Shown piece by piece: positions 1 to 10,879 of a stretch of DNA of 64,000 bases. Numbering within the stretch: position 1 is the first letter of the stretch; every line of letters begins with the position of its first letter. The position numbers and the translations under genes were made by a program. Source of the stretch: Notamacropus eugenii. Its lineage: Eukaryota; Chordata; Mammalia; Diprotodontia; Macropodidae. The stretch spans positions 62,495,865 to 62,559,864 of the forward strand of contig NC_092874.1 in NCBI RefSeq assembly GCF_028372415.1, in the 5' to 3' direction. The notes below the pieces were generated by a model, which was not told where the DNA came from, did not search any database, and saw only the letters and a list, made by a program, of their open reading frames with translations.

Positions 1-384
1 TCCTACGCTCCTCCTTAAGAAGAGAAATTTGATATAGATTATTCAGATAAAACATTTCCACATTGTTGCAAAAGAAAACACAGACCAAAAAAACCCCCAA
101 GAATAATAAAGTTTTTTTAAAAAGTATTCTTCAATCTTCATTCAGATTCCTATCAGTTATACATTTTTCATCATTAGTCTTTTGGAATTGTCTTGGATCC
201 TTGAGAATTCCTAAGTCATTCACAGTTGATTATCATACAGTATTGCTACTACTGTGTACAGTGTTTCCCTGGTTCTGCTTATTTCACTTGCATCAGTTAA
301 TGTGAGTCTTCCCAGTCATTTCTTGTAGCAAAATAGTATTCTGTCAGAATCTTATACCACAACTTGTTCTCCCCTGTGGAGGCA

Positions 385-652
385 TGAGTTTGAACCCCAC
401 TCTTGACAGTTGCCTTTGAGGCAGCTAGGTGGCTAAGCTAGAGTGCCAGACCTGGAGTTAAAAGACCTGAGTTCAAATGTGGCTTCAGATACTTACTCTG
501 TGACCCAGTCTAATCACTCAACTCTGTTTGTGTCAGTTTTCCTCATCTATAAAATAAGCTGGAGAAGGGAATGGCAAACTACTCAAGGAGCTTTGCCTAA
601 AAAAGCCCAGATGGGATCACAGAGAGTTGAACATGACTGAAAAACAACTAAA
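385..652 (+). mobile_element. Marsupial CORE-SINE (MAR1/WALLSI type)
   Basis: This is a tRNA-derived SINE. The head (GCAGCTAGGTGGC) is at about 420. It is followed by the diagnostic order 'cctggagt..aagacctgagttcaaat', 'tgtgaccc', 'ctcatctataaaat' and 'ctggagaaggga.tggcaaac', and it ends near 'gaacatgactgaaaaacaac'. It lies in the 3' part of the L1 and is therefore younger than it. L1 sequence continues at about 655. The left edge is uncertain by about 30 bases. Confidence 0.85.
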
Positions 653-692
653 TAGCAAGAACAAATAAATATTTTGCCTTTTATCTCTCTGG

Positions 693-1268
693 GGTTGAGA
701 CTATTGAGAAACCCAAGAGAGAATTTCTGGGTAATTAATAACCAATTTATTAATTAGGTTAGATGATAATAAATTGATGATCAGTGGTTTCTTTTGGTAA
801 CCAAAGACATGTTATGGAGACACTGAATGCCTTAAATATTATTTTGAAAGAGAATGCCCCAGACATGAGAAATCAACCTTGATTGGTGAACAGTTAATGA
901 GGTAGATTAATGGGCTAGAAGTCTTCACCTCCTCCTGCTGAGAAGATGTGATTTCACCATGAGACACAGCCACCTCCAGCAGTCTGGACAAAAGAATCCA
1001 TCTCTATCCAGACCCACTGTTTGGTTTTCTCCTTCATTATCTGGATTACCCTGAACTCCAGGGGAAGGACTCAAGGACAGAGACTTGATACTTTGGGGCT
1101 GGAATTCACCTACATTAGAGTCTATTTACATTAAACAGAAGTAAAGTCTTCTAGTTGAGTAGACTGCCAGAACATGTACCCTGATTGTTAGGACCTACAG
1201 GGGCTGATCCTTGAATGAAGAAATAAACCTGGATCCTAATTAATAATTGTTATTAATATAATATAAAA
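693..1268. mobile_element. LTR-like insertion inside the L1 (candidate solo LTR)
   Basis: About 575 bases with no L1 similarity separate two L1 segments that would otherwise be contiguous. The left segment ends near 'ttatctctctgggg' and the right resumes at 'atttctctcagggtatag', which overlap in L1 register and suggest a degraded target duplication. The insert carries a polyadenylation-like hexamer (AATAAA near 1222) close to its right end and AT-rich ends ('attaataa'). Length and layout suit a solo endogenous retrovirus LTR, but I see no family-diagnostic motif and no open frame. Confidence 0.4.
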
Positions 1269-3075
1269 ATAATTTCTCTCAGGGTATAGATCTAGTTGTG
1301 GTATTGCTGGGTGAAAGGGTATGTTCAGTTTTACAACCTTTTGGACATAGTTCCACATTTGTCTCCAGAATGGAGTTCACAAATCCGCCTAACACTGCAT
1401 TAGTGTCCCTATTTTTCCACATCCTCTCCAGCACTTGTCATTTTCCTTTCCTGTCATATTAGCAATCTGGAGGTGTGAAATAGCACCTCAGAGATGTTTT
1501 AGTTTGTATTTTTTTTAAGCAGTAGTGATTTAGAGCAATTTTTCATATGACTAGAAATAGCTTTGATTTGTTCTGAAAACTGCCTGTTCATATCCTTTGA
1601 TCATTTATCAGTTGGGGAATGACTTGTATTCTTAAAAATTTGATTCAGTTTTCTTTATATTTGAGAAATAGGGCCTTTATGAGAGACACACTAGAAGAAC
1701 TTTTCCCCAGTTTCCTGCCTGTCTTCTACTTAGCTGCGTTGGTTTTGTTTATGCAAAACCTTTTTAATTTGAGGTGATTGAAATTATCTATTTTACATCC
1801 TGTAATGCTCTCTATCTTTTTTGGTCACAAAATCTGATAAGTATTCTATTATCACCCTTTATGTTTAAACCATGTACCCATTTTAACATTCCCTCTGTAT
1901 ATGATGTGAGATGTAGGGTCTGTACCTAATTACTGCTATCCTGCTTTCTAATTTTCTTGGCCATTTTTGTCAAATAGTGATTTCTAGTCCCAAAATCTTG
2001 AATCTTTGGTTTTGTCAAACGCTAGATTAGTTATGATCATTTACTACTGTGTATTGAATATCCAAACTATTCCACTCATCCATCATTCTGTTTCTTAGCC
2101 AGTACTAGATTGTTTTGATGATTACCACCTTGTAATGCAGTTTAAAATTCGACAGTACTAGACCAACTAACTTTGAATTTTTTTTCCATTTATTCCCTTA
2201 ATATTCTTGACCTTTCATTATTGTAGATTAATTTTGTTATCATTTATCTAGCTCTATGAAATAATTTTTTGGTAATTTGTTTGGTATGGCACTGAGTAAG
2301 TTAATTTAGGTAGAATAGTCATTTTATTTATGTTGAATCAACCTACCCATGAACAATTAATATTTCCCCATTTATTTAGATCTGGATTTATTTGTGAAAA
2401 GTATTTTGTAATTGTGTTCATAAAGTTTCAACTATCTCTTGACAGTTGAACTCCCAAGTATTTTATATTGTCTACAGTTACTTTAAATGGAATTAATCTT
2501 TCTATTTCTTCCTGCTAGATCTTGTTAGTAGTATAGAGAAATGTTGATCATTTATGTGGGTTTATTTTATATCCTGCAGCTTTGCTGAAGTTAATTATTT
2601 CAACTAACTTTTTAGTTGATTCTCCAGGTTTCTCTAAGTATACTATTGTATCATCTGCCAAGAGTGATAGTTTTGTTTCCTAATTGCCTATTCTAATTCC
2701 TCCAGTTTTTTTTCTTACTGCTATAGCTAGCATTTATAGAAAAATATTGAATGATAGTGGTAATAAAGGGCACTCTTGCTTCAGTCCTTATCTTATTGGG
2801 AAACTTTTCCCTTATCCCCATTACAGATGATGCTTGCTGATGATCTTAGATAGATACTGCTGACCAGTTTACCAAAAACTCCATTGATTTCTCTACTTTC
2901 CAGTGTTTTTGATAGGAATGAGTGTTTTATTTTGTCAAAAGCTTTTTCTGCACTTATCGAGATAATCACATGATTGTTGTTGGTTTTGTTATTGATATTT
3001 TTAATTATGCTGATAGTTTTCTTAATATTGAGCCAGCCTTGCATTCCTAGTATAAATTCCTCCTGATCATGGTGT

Positions 3076-3345
3076 TGTGTGGTTGTGGTTTGTCCTTTGT
3101 TCTCAAAGAGGACCGTGACTTTGGGAACATGATGCCAAATGAATGATTGCAAATGAATTGGATTTAAGGGAGGAAGGGCTGTCACCAGCCTCACTTTGTT
3201 CTCCAGAGCCATCTGAGTCCAGTGACCAGATATACATCAGGCTAACTGGAGGTGGCCCATGATACAGTGGGAGACCTTGACCTTTTTAAGCTAAGGTCTT
3301 TATGAGTTCTCACTTTGACTGAGGCAACGCTTATTCATTGATGAG
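3076..3345 (-). mobile_element. RTE-SINE-like element
   Basis: On the minus strand the element ends in 'agaacaaaggacaaacca', the RTE-type 3' tail also seen at the end of the RTE LINE near 10.85 kb. Upstream it has the body 'gccatct..gtccagtgacc.gatat'. The same body recurs at 4726-4896 and part of the tail at 3936-3990, so the family is represented three times within 2 kb. It is non-coding. The family assignment rests on the shared 3' tail and recalled marsupial repeats. Confidence 0.65.
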
Positions 3346-3351
3346 GGCTGT

Positions 3352-3515
3352 TTAAGAAGTGAATCAAGGTAATGTGGAAATATGTTTAATATGATTGTGT
3401 ATCTATAGCCTATATCAGATTGCCGCCTTGGGGAGGGTGGAGAGAAGGGGGGAAAGTGTAGAACTCAGTTTATAAAAGTGAATGTTGAAAACTAAAAATA
3501 AATTAATTAAAAAAT
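3352..3515 (+). mobile_element. L1 3'-UTR tail, plus orientation
   Basis: The order 'atgtttaatatgattgtgta', 'cctatatcagattgc', a G/A-rich 'ggggagggtggagagaagg' segment, 'gaatgttgaaaacta' and a terminal A-rich tail is the sense-strand 3' end of a marsupial L1. Its direction is opposite to the host L1, so it is an independent insertion, extremely 5'-truncated. Confidence 0.6.
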
Positions 3516-3935
3516 CCCGGGGTGGGGGGGGGAGTGTGTCAAGGGATGGTCCCTGTAATCTAAAAAAAAAAATCAAACTGGGAGAGGAAGAGTCTCAGGG
3601 TTTCTGGCTGGAAGAGAAACATTTACTATCTCCATTCACTCTGAGCCTCTGGGGGACCCCCAAAATAACCATTAAGTGGTGTTTGGGCAAGTACGTATTG
3701 TTGGCCAATCAATGAGAACCAGAGTGAATTGAGTTTAAGACATGGTCTTTAAGACAGAAATCTAGCCAATAGATATGAAGATAGGTTTCAGCCACCAAAA
3801 TTTACCTTCCTTTGGGCAGAGCACCCTCAGGTGAGGGCATGATACCCCTGTATGTAGAGAGGAGAGGAGTTGCTAAGTTGCCCTATTGGAACTGCCAATT
3901 GGGTCCCCAGTGGGTCAGCTTGGACTACTCACAGG
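3516..3935. other. Unassigned stretch inside the composite insertion
   Basis: This begins with a G-rich run (3520-3534) and contains no convincing gene. A short plus open frame is A- and G-rich and looks random. It may be part of an LTR, but no family motif is clear. Confidence 0.4.
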
Positions 3936-3990
3936 TTATGGTTTGTCCTTCATTCAAGAGGACCATGACAGCAGAAAGATGATGCTGGTG
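3936..3990 (-). mobile_element. RTE-SINE 3'-end fragment
   Basis: The plus-strand string 'ggtttgtccttcattcaagaggaccatgac' is given here in parts: 'ggtttgtccttcattc' then 'aagaggaccatgac'. It matches the 3' end of the copy at 3076 with only scattered differences. It may be the 3' end of the same element whose 5' end is at 4726-4896, split by the LTR-like block between them. Confidence 0.55.
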
Positions 3991-4725
3991 TAATGTTAAT
4001 GAGAGTTAAAGATATTCTCCATCCATTAATAGACCTCAGGTGGAGTCCGATAAGGGAAACTTGACTAGGGAAGGTTTGTTAGGAAGGCCCAAACCTTTTG
4101 TTAATTTCTAATGAGTCACTGGGTCAGGAGGGTCATGATGTCCTCTGACTCTGAAAAGTGTATGTATGCTCTTGAGGGGAGGTTTTGCTTTGGGGCTTTC
4201 TTTTTGGAATCTAACCTTAACCCTAAATGCCTCAATTCTAACCCTAACCCTCAATCACTTGAATAAGTAGGTGGGTTATCCTAGGTAAGGAGTAAGACTA
4301 CTGCATCATGTGAAAAAGGGTTATAGGAAGAGTTAGCTACAAGAGGCACCTAAGTGATAGGAGATGAGAAAGAAAGGAAAAGAATGTATTAGTTCTTCTT
4401 TGGAAGATTCATGTGCCAGATGAAACTCTGGGTAGTCATTAAGGAAGGCCCCCACCCCCCCACCCCTCTGGCTTTGAAAACTCAGATGTTGGTGTTTCCC
4501 TCTCTCTGGTAACTATGTATGTATGTAACAGACAATTGGATCTGTCTGTTGATCTGTTATGTATGTATTGCTTACGATCAGACAGTAAAAAGCCCTATCT
4601 ATTGGTCTTTATTTATCTGCTTGTATTTTCTCTGTTGGTATATGTGATTATAAAAGATTGTTGACCCCTCAAAAGTTGCATTCCTTTTAGAAAAGCAGAT
4701 CTAAGAACCTGTGCTAACAGGCCAT
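3991..4725. mobile_element. LTR-like block with interstitial telomere-like repeats
   Basis: About 735 bases split an RTE-SINE. They include a C-rich run (4450-4466), a short GTAT tandem (about 4515-4527), and toward the right end a promoter/poly(A)-like layout ('cagtaaaaagccctatct', then a T-rich segment). An LTR origin is plausible but not proven. No protein-coding potential is visible. Confidence 0.35.
4211..4252 (+). repeat. Short degenerate telomere-like (CCCTAA) run
   Basis: CTAACCTTAACCCTAAAT is followed after ten bases by CTAACCCTAACCC. This is the C-rich vertebrate telomeric hexamer in 2-3 degenerate copies on each side. It lies well inside the chromosome and inside a transposon nest. 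It could be a repair scar or simply part of the LTR-like repeat. Confidence 0.6.
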
Positions 4726-4896
4726 CCTGGATGTGTCAGGGTGCTTGCTGCTGCACATGACTGGCAAGTGAATTGGATTTTAGTGAGGCAAGGCTGTAAG
4801 TCCTGTAGACAAAGTCACCAGCCACACTTTCTCCTCCAGAGCCATCTGGGTGCAGTGGCCGGATATACCTCAGGACAACTGGAGATGGCCCAGCAG
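4726..4896 (-). mobile_element. RTE-SINE 5' part
   Basis: On the minus strand this begins 'ctgctgggccatctcc' directly at the right target duplicate and runs through the body shared with the copy at 3076-3345 ('gccatctgggtgcagtggcc' on the plus strand). It supports an RTE-SINE as the event that produced the 9-bp duplication. Confidence 0.6.
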
Positions 4897-6250
4897 TCAT
4901 GGTGTATGATCTTTGTGATTATTTTGCTGTAATCTCCTTGCTAGTATTTTGTTTAAATTTTTTGCATTCAAGTATGTTAGGAAAATTGGCCTGTAGTTTT
5001 CTTTTTCTGTGTTTGCTTTTTCTAGTTTAGGAGTCAGCACCATATTTGTGCCATAAAAGGAATTTGGCAGTTCTTTGCCCATTTTTCCAAATAGTTTATA
5101 TGGTATTAGAATTATTTATTCTTTATGTGTTTTTTATGGAATTCATTTGTGAATCCAGCTGGTCCTGGGGATATTTTCTTAGGGAGCTATGATTTGATGA
5201 TTTGTTCAATTTCTTTTTCTAAGATAGGGTTATTTAAGTATTCTATTTCCTCTTCTGTTAATCTAGATAATTTATGCTTTTGTAACTATTCATTCATTTT
5301 GCTTAGATTGGCAGGTGTATTAGCATATAATTGGGTAAAATAGCTCTCAATAATTGTTTTAATTTTCTCTTCATTTTGGTGAATTCACAGTTTTCATTTT
5401 TGATATTAGTAATTTGTTTTTCTTTTTTAAAATCAAATTAAGCAATGGCTTATCAAATTTTTTTTCATAAAACTAGCTTGTACATTTATTTATTAGTTGA
5501 ATGGTTTCTTTAATTTTAATTTTACTTATCACCTTTGATTTCCAATATTTTCAGTTTGGTGTTGAATTAAGGATTTTTACTTTGTTCTTTTTCTCAGGGT
5601 GTTTTTTTGTTTTGTTTTTTAGGTAAATGTCCAACTCATTGATCTACTCTTTCTGTTTTATTGATGTAAGCATTTGGAGATAGTAATTTTCTCCTAAGTA
5701 CTTCTTTGACTGTCTCCCGTAAATTTTGGGATGTTGTCTCATTGTTGTAATTCTCTTTAAAGAAATTATTGATTGTTTCTATGACTTGTTCTTTGACTTA
5801 CTCATTATTTGTGATTAGATTATTTAGTTTACAATTTGTTTTTAATTTGTTTCTATGGCATTTTATTGAATATAATTTTTATTACCTTATGGTCTGAAAA
5901 GGATGCATTTAATATTTCTACTTTTCTCCATTTGGTTGTGAGATTTTTATGCTCTTATACATTGTTAATGGGCTGTGTACAGTTGAGAAAAAGATATACA
6001 TACTCCTTTCTATTCCCATTCCGTTTTCTCCAGATACCTATCACAACTAACTTTTCTAAAGTTTAATTCATCTCCTTAACTCCTTTCTTGTTTATTTTAT
6101 GGTTAGATTTATCTAGTTCTGAGAGGGGAAAGTTGATGTCCCCCACTAGTACAGTTTTACTATCTATGTCCTTCTGTATCTTATTTAACTTTTCCTTTAA
6201 GAATTTGTGTTATGGAAGTTTTTATATGTTAATAGAGAAAAGAAAAATGT

Positions 6251-6975
6251 CCCTTCAAAATCCTTCTTATCTTCAAGGCTCACAGAAGGAGCTATTAACA
6301 TAAGTTCTGGATGTAGTTTTGATTTATTTTTTTGGCATTCAACCATAAAAGAATAAGGGGTGAAAGAAATACACTATTCAAGAAATAAGGAAGAATGGAG
6401 AGGAAAAAGTGGAGCAAAGAGGCAGCTCATGAACCTCAGTCTTATCTGAACTAAACAAAGGACAACTGATTATACACACCTGTTCAAAGAGCTTAGTGTA
6501 ACATACATTGAATTCAACGGAGAAACTGGTAGGGTTGATGACAGGAAAGCAAAGATTAAGTTATGGAGTGTAGAACCAAAGAAGAAATATTCACAAGCAA
6601 AACAAAGTTCATCTTAAGTGGGAAGTTACAAAGAAAGAAAAATTTCAGAAATTAAGGTTTAGAGTCTAGACTAGGTAAAGAGAGAATGAGTAGTAGAGAA
6701 GGCACAGACCATTTCTGTTACATATTAATAGTGCTTTCATATCATTGTTCTTCATATCTTGGTGAAGAATGGGTAGTGGACAAAGACAAAATGTGATGGA
6801 AATGAATACAAAATTAGCAATCATACCCTCAGAGGAATGGGTTGACCTTATCCTAATATATAGAGGGGAGCCACAATCCAAAAATATGGTGTTTCAGATA
6901 TGCAAGTGGAGACCAAAGATTCACTTAGCATTAAAATAATGAGGCTGGGAAGAATTCGTTATGTTTACAGCAATT
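6251..6975. other. Unassigned AT-rich intronic sequence
   Basis: No gene, RNA or clear repeat is seen. The sequence is A-rich on the plus strand. It may include very old repeat remnants. Confidence 0.4.
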
Positions 6976-7606
6976 TTTTTTTCAATTTAGCAGTTTTATA
7001 TATTTTTCCCACTTAATAGTATTTTTCCCCCAATTACATGAAAAGATACTTTTCATCATTCACTTTTTAATGATTTTCAGTTCCAAATTTTTTTCTCCCA
7101 CCCCTACTGACTCCCCAAGGTAGCAAAGCAATCTCTTATAGGCTATACATGTACAATCATATTAAACATGTTTCAGCCTTAGTCACATTGTGGAAAAAGA
7201 ATCAGAACAAAAGGGAAAAACCATGAGAAAGAAAAAGCAAAAAGAAAATAGTATGCTTCAAACTGCATTCAGATTCCATGTTTCTTTCTCTGGATATGGA
7301 TAACATTTTCCATCATGAGTCTTTTGGAATTGTCTTATATAATTGCATTGCCGAGGAGAGCTAAGTCTATCACTGGTCATCACAGGGTGTTATTGGTACT
7401 GTGTCTGATGTCTCCTGGTTCTGTTCACTTCACGCAGCATCAGTTCATGTAACTCCAGTTTTTTCTGAAGTCTTGCTGTTCATCTTTTCGTACAGCACAA
7501 TAGTATTCCATTACATTCATATGCCACAAGTTATTCAGCCATTCCCCAGTTGATGCGCATCCCCTCAATTTCTAGTTCTTTGCTACCACAAAGAGAGTTA
7601 TAAAGC
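6976..7606 (-). mobile_element. L1 3' end (ORF2 tail and 3' UTR)
   Basis: Plus-strand landmarks are the reversed 3' UTR ('ccccaattacatg', 'gagaaagaaaaagc') and then the reversed ORF2 end ('gcacaatagtattcc', 'agttgatg.gcatcccctcaatttc'). The same order occurs at 14.7-15.4 kb and, in a diverged form, at 49.4-50.7 kb. It is heavily 5'-truncated. Weak direct repeats of AGCAA(A)T flank it (6969 and 7604). Confidence 0.8.
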
Positions 7607-7679
7607 AAATTTTTTAAGAAGAGATGCCAGTTGTGATCTCAAAGACAGGGCAGCATTAAAAATAAACATGGCTAAAGGA

Positions 7680-8070
7680 GATAAAGCAGAGAAAAACCTA
7701 ATTATATTCAGAGCCACTTTTTGTAGTAGAAAAGAATTGGAAACCATGATTTCTCATCTCACTTGGAATTTCTCAACAAATTATGGTATATGAATGTAAT
7801 GTAATATTGTTTTGCTGTTAGAAGTAACAGAAGGTCATATTCAGAGAAACCTCGGAAAATTTGTATGAACCAGTATTTAAAATGAGTAGAACCATAAGAA
7901 CTATTTATATACGGTGACTATAGCAGTGTAAAAGATAAGGCTACTTTGAAAGACTTAAAAGTTCTAATGAATGCACAGACCAGAAGGTGAATGATGAAGC
8001 GTGTGCCAACTCTAGCTCTCAACAGAAAGGTGACTGACTAGAGGTGCAGATGGCATTCATTTTTCAGATA
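7680..8070 (+). mobile_element. Old L1 3'-UTR-like segment, plus orientation
   Basis: 'agaattggaaaccatg', 'aaattatggtatatgaatgt', 'aatattgttttgctgttag' and 'gaaacctcggaaaatttgta' reproduce, in order, the recognisable 3' region of old mammalian L1/HAL1 elements. A second diverged example is at 38.13-38.42 kb. Confidence 0.6.
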
Positions 8071-8246
8071 CAGCCAGCATAGGGATTTGTTTTGCTTGAG
8101 TATATGTATGTGTTATAAGAGAGAACTTTAATTTTGGGGTAGGTAGTCAAAGTGATTCTGGAGGGAAAAAAAGAGAAAGATCCTAGAGAGATCAGAAGAG
8201 GACACAGACAGAAAGGGCAATATTAATATATACTTTATCAGTGCAT

Positions 8247-8520
8247 ACAGAATAGATGGGCAGCTAGATGGCTCAGTTGATAGAGCAGTGGACCGGGAGT
8301 CAGAAGATCTGAGTTAAAATTTGATCTTTGACACTTGTGAGTTGTGTGACCCTGGGCAAGTCACTTCACCTTGTTTGCCTCAATTTCCTCACTTGTAAAT
8401 AAACTGGAGAAGGAAATGGCAAGTCACACCAGTACATTGGCCAAGAAAACCCTTAAAGGCGTCATGAAGTCAGATGCAATTGAAATGACTAAATGTATGT
8501 CACATGTGTACACAATAGAT
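8247..8520 (+). mobile_element. Marsupial CORE-SINE (MAR1 type) with target duplication
   Basis: The head GGGCAGCTAGATGG and box B-like 'tgagttaaaatttgat' are followed by 'gtgtgaccctgggcaagtca', 'cctcaatttcctcac' and 'ctggagaaggaaatggcaa'. Flanking direct repeats are ACAGAATAGAT (8247-8257) and ACACAATAGAT (8510-8520), one mismatch, which define the insertion. Confidence 0.88.
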
Positions 8521-8699
8521 ATGCACAGTATAGACAACTCCTTTTTTCTTGTTTATGCAAATATTTGTGTTGTTGAAGTAAGTCATGTTTATCAGAAAAA
8601 ATAAAAGAATTTAAATTAAATCTTTCACCAAAGTATTTTATGAATTCTGTGCACTGAACATGAAATACAATTTTTCAAAGTAAGTACCCCAGTCTTTTA

Positions 8700-9984
8700 A
8701 AATTTTTTATGAAATGTTTTTTAAAGCCCCTTCACTTACTGTGTCCTATGTCTCATTCTCATCAATATTGCCCTTTCTCCACTGTACAGTTCCAACCATG
8801 CTCACCGTTTCCCTAAGGCAGAATGTAGTAAGTTCACCTTTCTTTTCAAACTCGTTCTTTTATGCTCCCATTTTAACACTACAGACACCTCTCTGGCCAT
8901 TCTCTTCAGCACTGGTTACACTTTGTTTTCTTTCCCACCATTGCACCCTTGCTGTGAAGTCCTTGAATGGAAGTCAGAATACTCTTTGTGCCCTATTGCC
9001 TCTTCCAGATTTCCATTTGCTACCATAACTCAGCAGCTTATCCTTTTTTAATGTTCACTGTGTGCAGTGTAAGCCATCCTGTCTGTTTTCTACCATTTCT
9101 TGAGGAGTTCAGTAATTGGCTCAGTTTTCTTCCTTGCCATTTTATGCCCTTGTTTGTAATAGGGAAGTTTATCATACATGTTAAGGCTTCTGAAAAGCCT
9201 GGATTTTCAGTTCTTTTTTCTTCTCCTATCCTATGACCCAGTCCTCTCTTCTGCCAGAACCACACTTGGGAATAAACATTGTTTAAATCCCTACTATATA
9301 CCACGCACTGTGCTAAGTGCTTTACAAATATTATTTAGATCCCTCTTCTCATGTTTCTTCCTTCCATCTCCCCCAGAGCTTTTAGAATACTGTCCTAAAC
9401 TTATACTTCAATCTCAGCACCTGCAGGCCTCTCTCAGCATTCTTCTCTGGCTTCACTGGCCACTCTTCCCAGTCTCAGCCCTATATATGTAATCACTTCA
9501 GCTCTATAATTTATTTTACTCTCAAGTGCTTTGTGTTTTTATCCTGCCATCACTCATGCCATGCTAAAAATCCCAATACTGATTTCTGTCACCACCTCCT
9601 CATGCTGAACAGAACTGGGGGAGTCATGCAACCAAGTTGACAAGGTCAGTAAAAAAATTATCTGCCTTCAAGTAGACCCTCCCTGTAGCAAAGCAGTCCT
9701 TTCACTACCCTTTAATCAGTTCCTTTCCCAATTCACACATAAATTCTTCCAAACTTTCTCACCTCTCAAACTTTCCTCTCCTCTTGACTTTCTTGATTCT
9801 CAAAAACTTCATCCTAAAAGTTCCTTCCACCCCTGGACTTCACACATTGAAAATATCTTCTTCCCTGTGGCCTCTCCCTCTGATTGGCTGATTTCTCCCA
9901 GAACCTCCATTTTAAGGAAGTAATCTAGACCAGTCATGTCTTCAGACCTTGTGACCACTCCAGGCTGTCCTTCTTGACTCTCTC
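8700..9984 (+). mobile_element. L2-like, C/T-rich LINE remnants
   Basis: This is pyrimidine-rich plus-strand sequence with L2/MIR-type landmarks, for example 'cactgtgctaagtgctttac' at about 9304. Several short plus frames exist, but their composition is that of C/T-rich L2 3' sequence and none looks like a conserved protein. It is probably the upstream part of the L2 whose terminal segment lies at 10.88-11.04 kb. Confidence 0.5.
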
Positions 9985-10638
9985 AGACTTTGTCTACAAT
10001 CCTTCTACCAAACACCTCCCCTTTCAATTCTGCTTTGCTCATAGAGCACAGAACCTTTTCTGATGTGGGTATGCCACACTGAGTGGTCCTGTGCCAGTGT
10101 CTCCCATGTTGCACAGTCAAATCCAAAGTTCTTGAGAGTGCCCTTGTATTGCTTCTTCTGACCACCATGTGATCGCCTACCCCCTGTGAGTTCTCCATAA
10201 AATAGTCTTTTTGGCAAGCATACATTTTGCATTTGAGCAACATGGCCAGCCCATTAGAGTTGCTCTCTCTGAAGCATAGTTTGAATGCTTGGCAGTTCAG
10301 CTTGAGCAAGGACTTCAGTGTTTGGTACCTTATCCGGCCAGGTGATCCTTGGAATCTTCCGAAGACAGTTCAAATGGAAGCGATTCAGTTTCCTGGCATG
10401 GTAGACTGTCCATGTTTCACAAGTAGCACAACAGCTCTGTAGACTTTCTGTTTAGTAGTCAGTCTAATACCTCTTCTCTTCCACACTTTTCTTTGGAGTC
10501 TCCCAAACACTGAGCTATCTCTGGCAGTGTGTGCATCAACCTCATTGTCAATGTGTACATCCCTGGAAAGTAAGGGAAGTGAACTAGCAAGGTAAGTGAA
10601 CTTATCCACAGCATTCAAAACTTCTCCATTTTGTGTAA
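9985..10638 (-). pseudogene. RTE-type LINE reverse-transcriptase C-terminal part (inverted segment)
   Basis: The minus strand encodes the C-terminal end of the RT ORF of an RTE-clade retrotransposon. Recognisable segments in order are 'VDKFTYLAS' with 'HIDNEVDAHTA' and 'FGRLQRKVWKRRGI', then 'KVYRAVVL', and after a frame change 'FYGELTGGRRSHGGQKKQYK' and 'SRIE'. Stops and frame changes show it is dead. The element's own 3' end lies immediately to the right but on the opposite strand (10639-10875). The two parts together look like a 5'-inverted insertion sitting within L2 sequence. Confidence 0.85.
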
Positions 10639-10875
10639 ACGGAAAGGTGCTGTACTCTGTAAGCAAAGCAGAATTGAGACAGCACAAAGGAAATGTAGGA
10701 TGCCACGTTTGGCAGTATCCACCCCAAATGTTCACACAGACTATCTGTGCCCAGCCTGTGGTAGAGCATTCCAAGCTCATGCTGGTCTGATCAGCCATGG
10801 TCAGACACACTGAAACTTCACTTTATCATAGTGCTGTCATTTTGGTCTTTTTGAAGACAAAGGATGGCAACCAAC
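10639..10875 (+). pseudogene. RTE-type LINE 3' end with zinc-finger-like C-terminus
   Basis: The plus frame contains 'CKQSRIETAQRK' and then a CCHH-like end, C-P-A-C-G-R-A-F with 'GLISHGQTH'. This is the usual C-terminus of RTE-clade ORFs. It is followed by the RTE 3' tail ('ggtctttttgaagacaaagg'). A 35-base segment (10643-10677) also occurs inverted at 10024-10058 with 31 of 35 identical, which anchors the two halves to the same element type. Confidence 0.82.
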
Positions 10876-10879
10876 CTCT

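Larger units (their letters stand above)
3067..4905. mobile_element. Composite 1.8 kb nested insertion with 9-bp target duplication
   Basis: L1 sequence stops after TCATGGTGT at 3067-3075 and resumes with the same nine bases at 4897-4905. The sequence between (3076-4896) is unrelated to L1. Both ends of the insert are minus-strand RTE-SINE sequence: the SINE 3' tail abuts the left duplicate and a SINE 5' head abuts the right one. The interior holds an L1 tail in plus orientation, unassigned sequence and an LTR-like stretch. It is therefore a nest of several events, the outermost being an RTE-SINE insertion. Confidence 0.75.
1..6250 (-). mobile_element. LINE-1 (L1), 5'-truncated and broken by later insertions
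   Basis: Read on the minus strand this is a marsupial L1: the 3' UTR lies at the left edge and ORF2 runs rightwards. The minus frame at about 2793-3060 reads as L1 reverse transcriptase (AEKAFDKI motif). The catalytic Asp-Asp pair is antisense to about 2651-2662, in the order Leu-Ala-Asp-Asp. Further ORF2 and endonuclease-like sequence continues from 4.9 to about 6.2 kb, then similarity stops, so the copy lacks ORF1 and the 5' UTR. The frame is full of stops and frameshifts, so it is dead. It is interrupted by a SINE (about 385-652), an LTR-like piece (about 693-1268) and a composite insert (3076-4896). L1 sequence resumes in register after each. Confidence 0.88.

Noticed and set aside
2793..3212. 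139-codon minus frame as a host gene
   Set aside because: Its first part is antisense RTE-SINE and the rest is L1 reverse transcriptase with frame damage, so it is a chimera of two transposons.
8714..9492. Several 88-104 codon frames
   Set aside because: Pyrimidine-rich L2-like sequence is naturally stop-poor in some frames, and no domain is visible.
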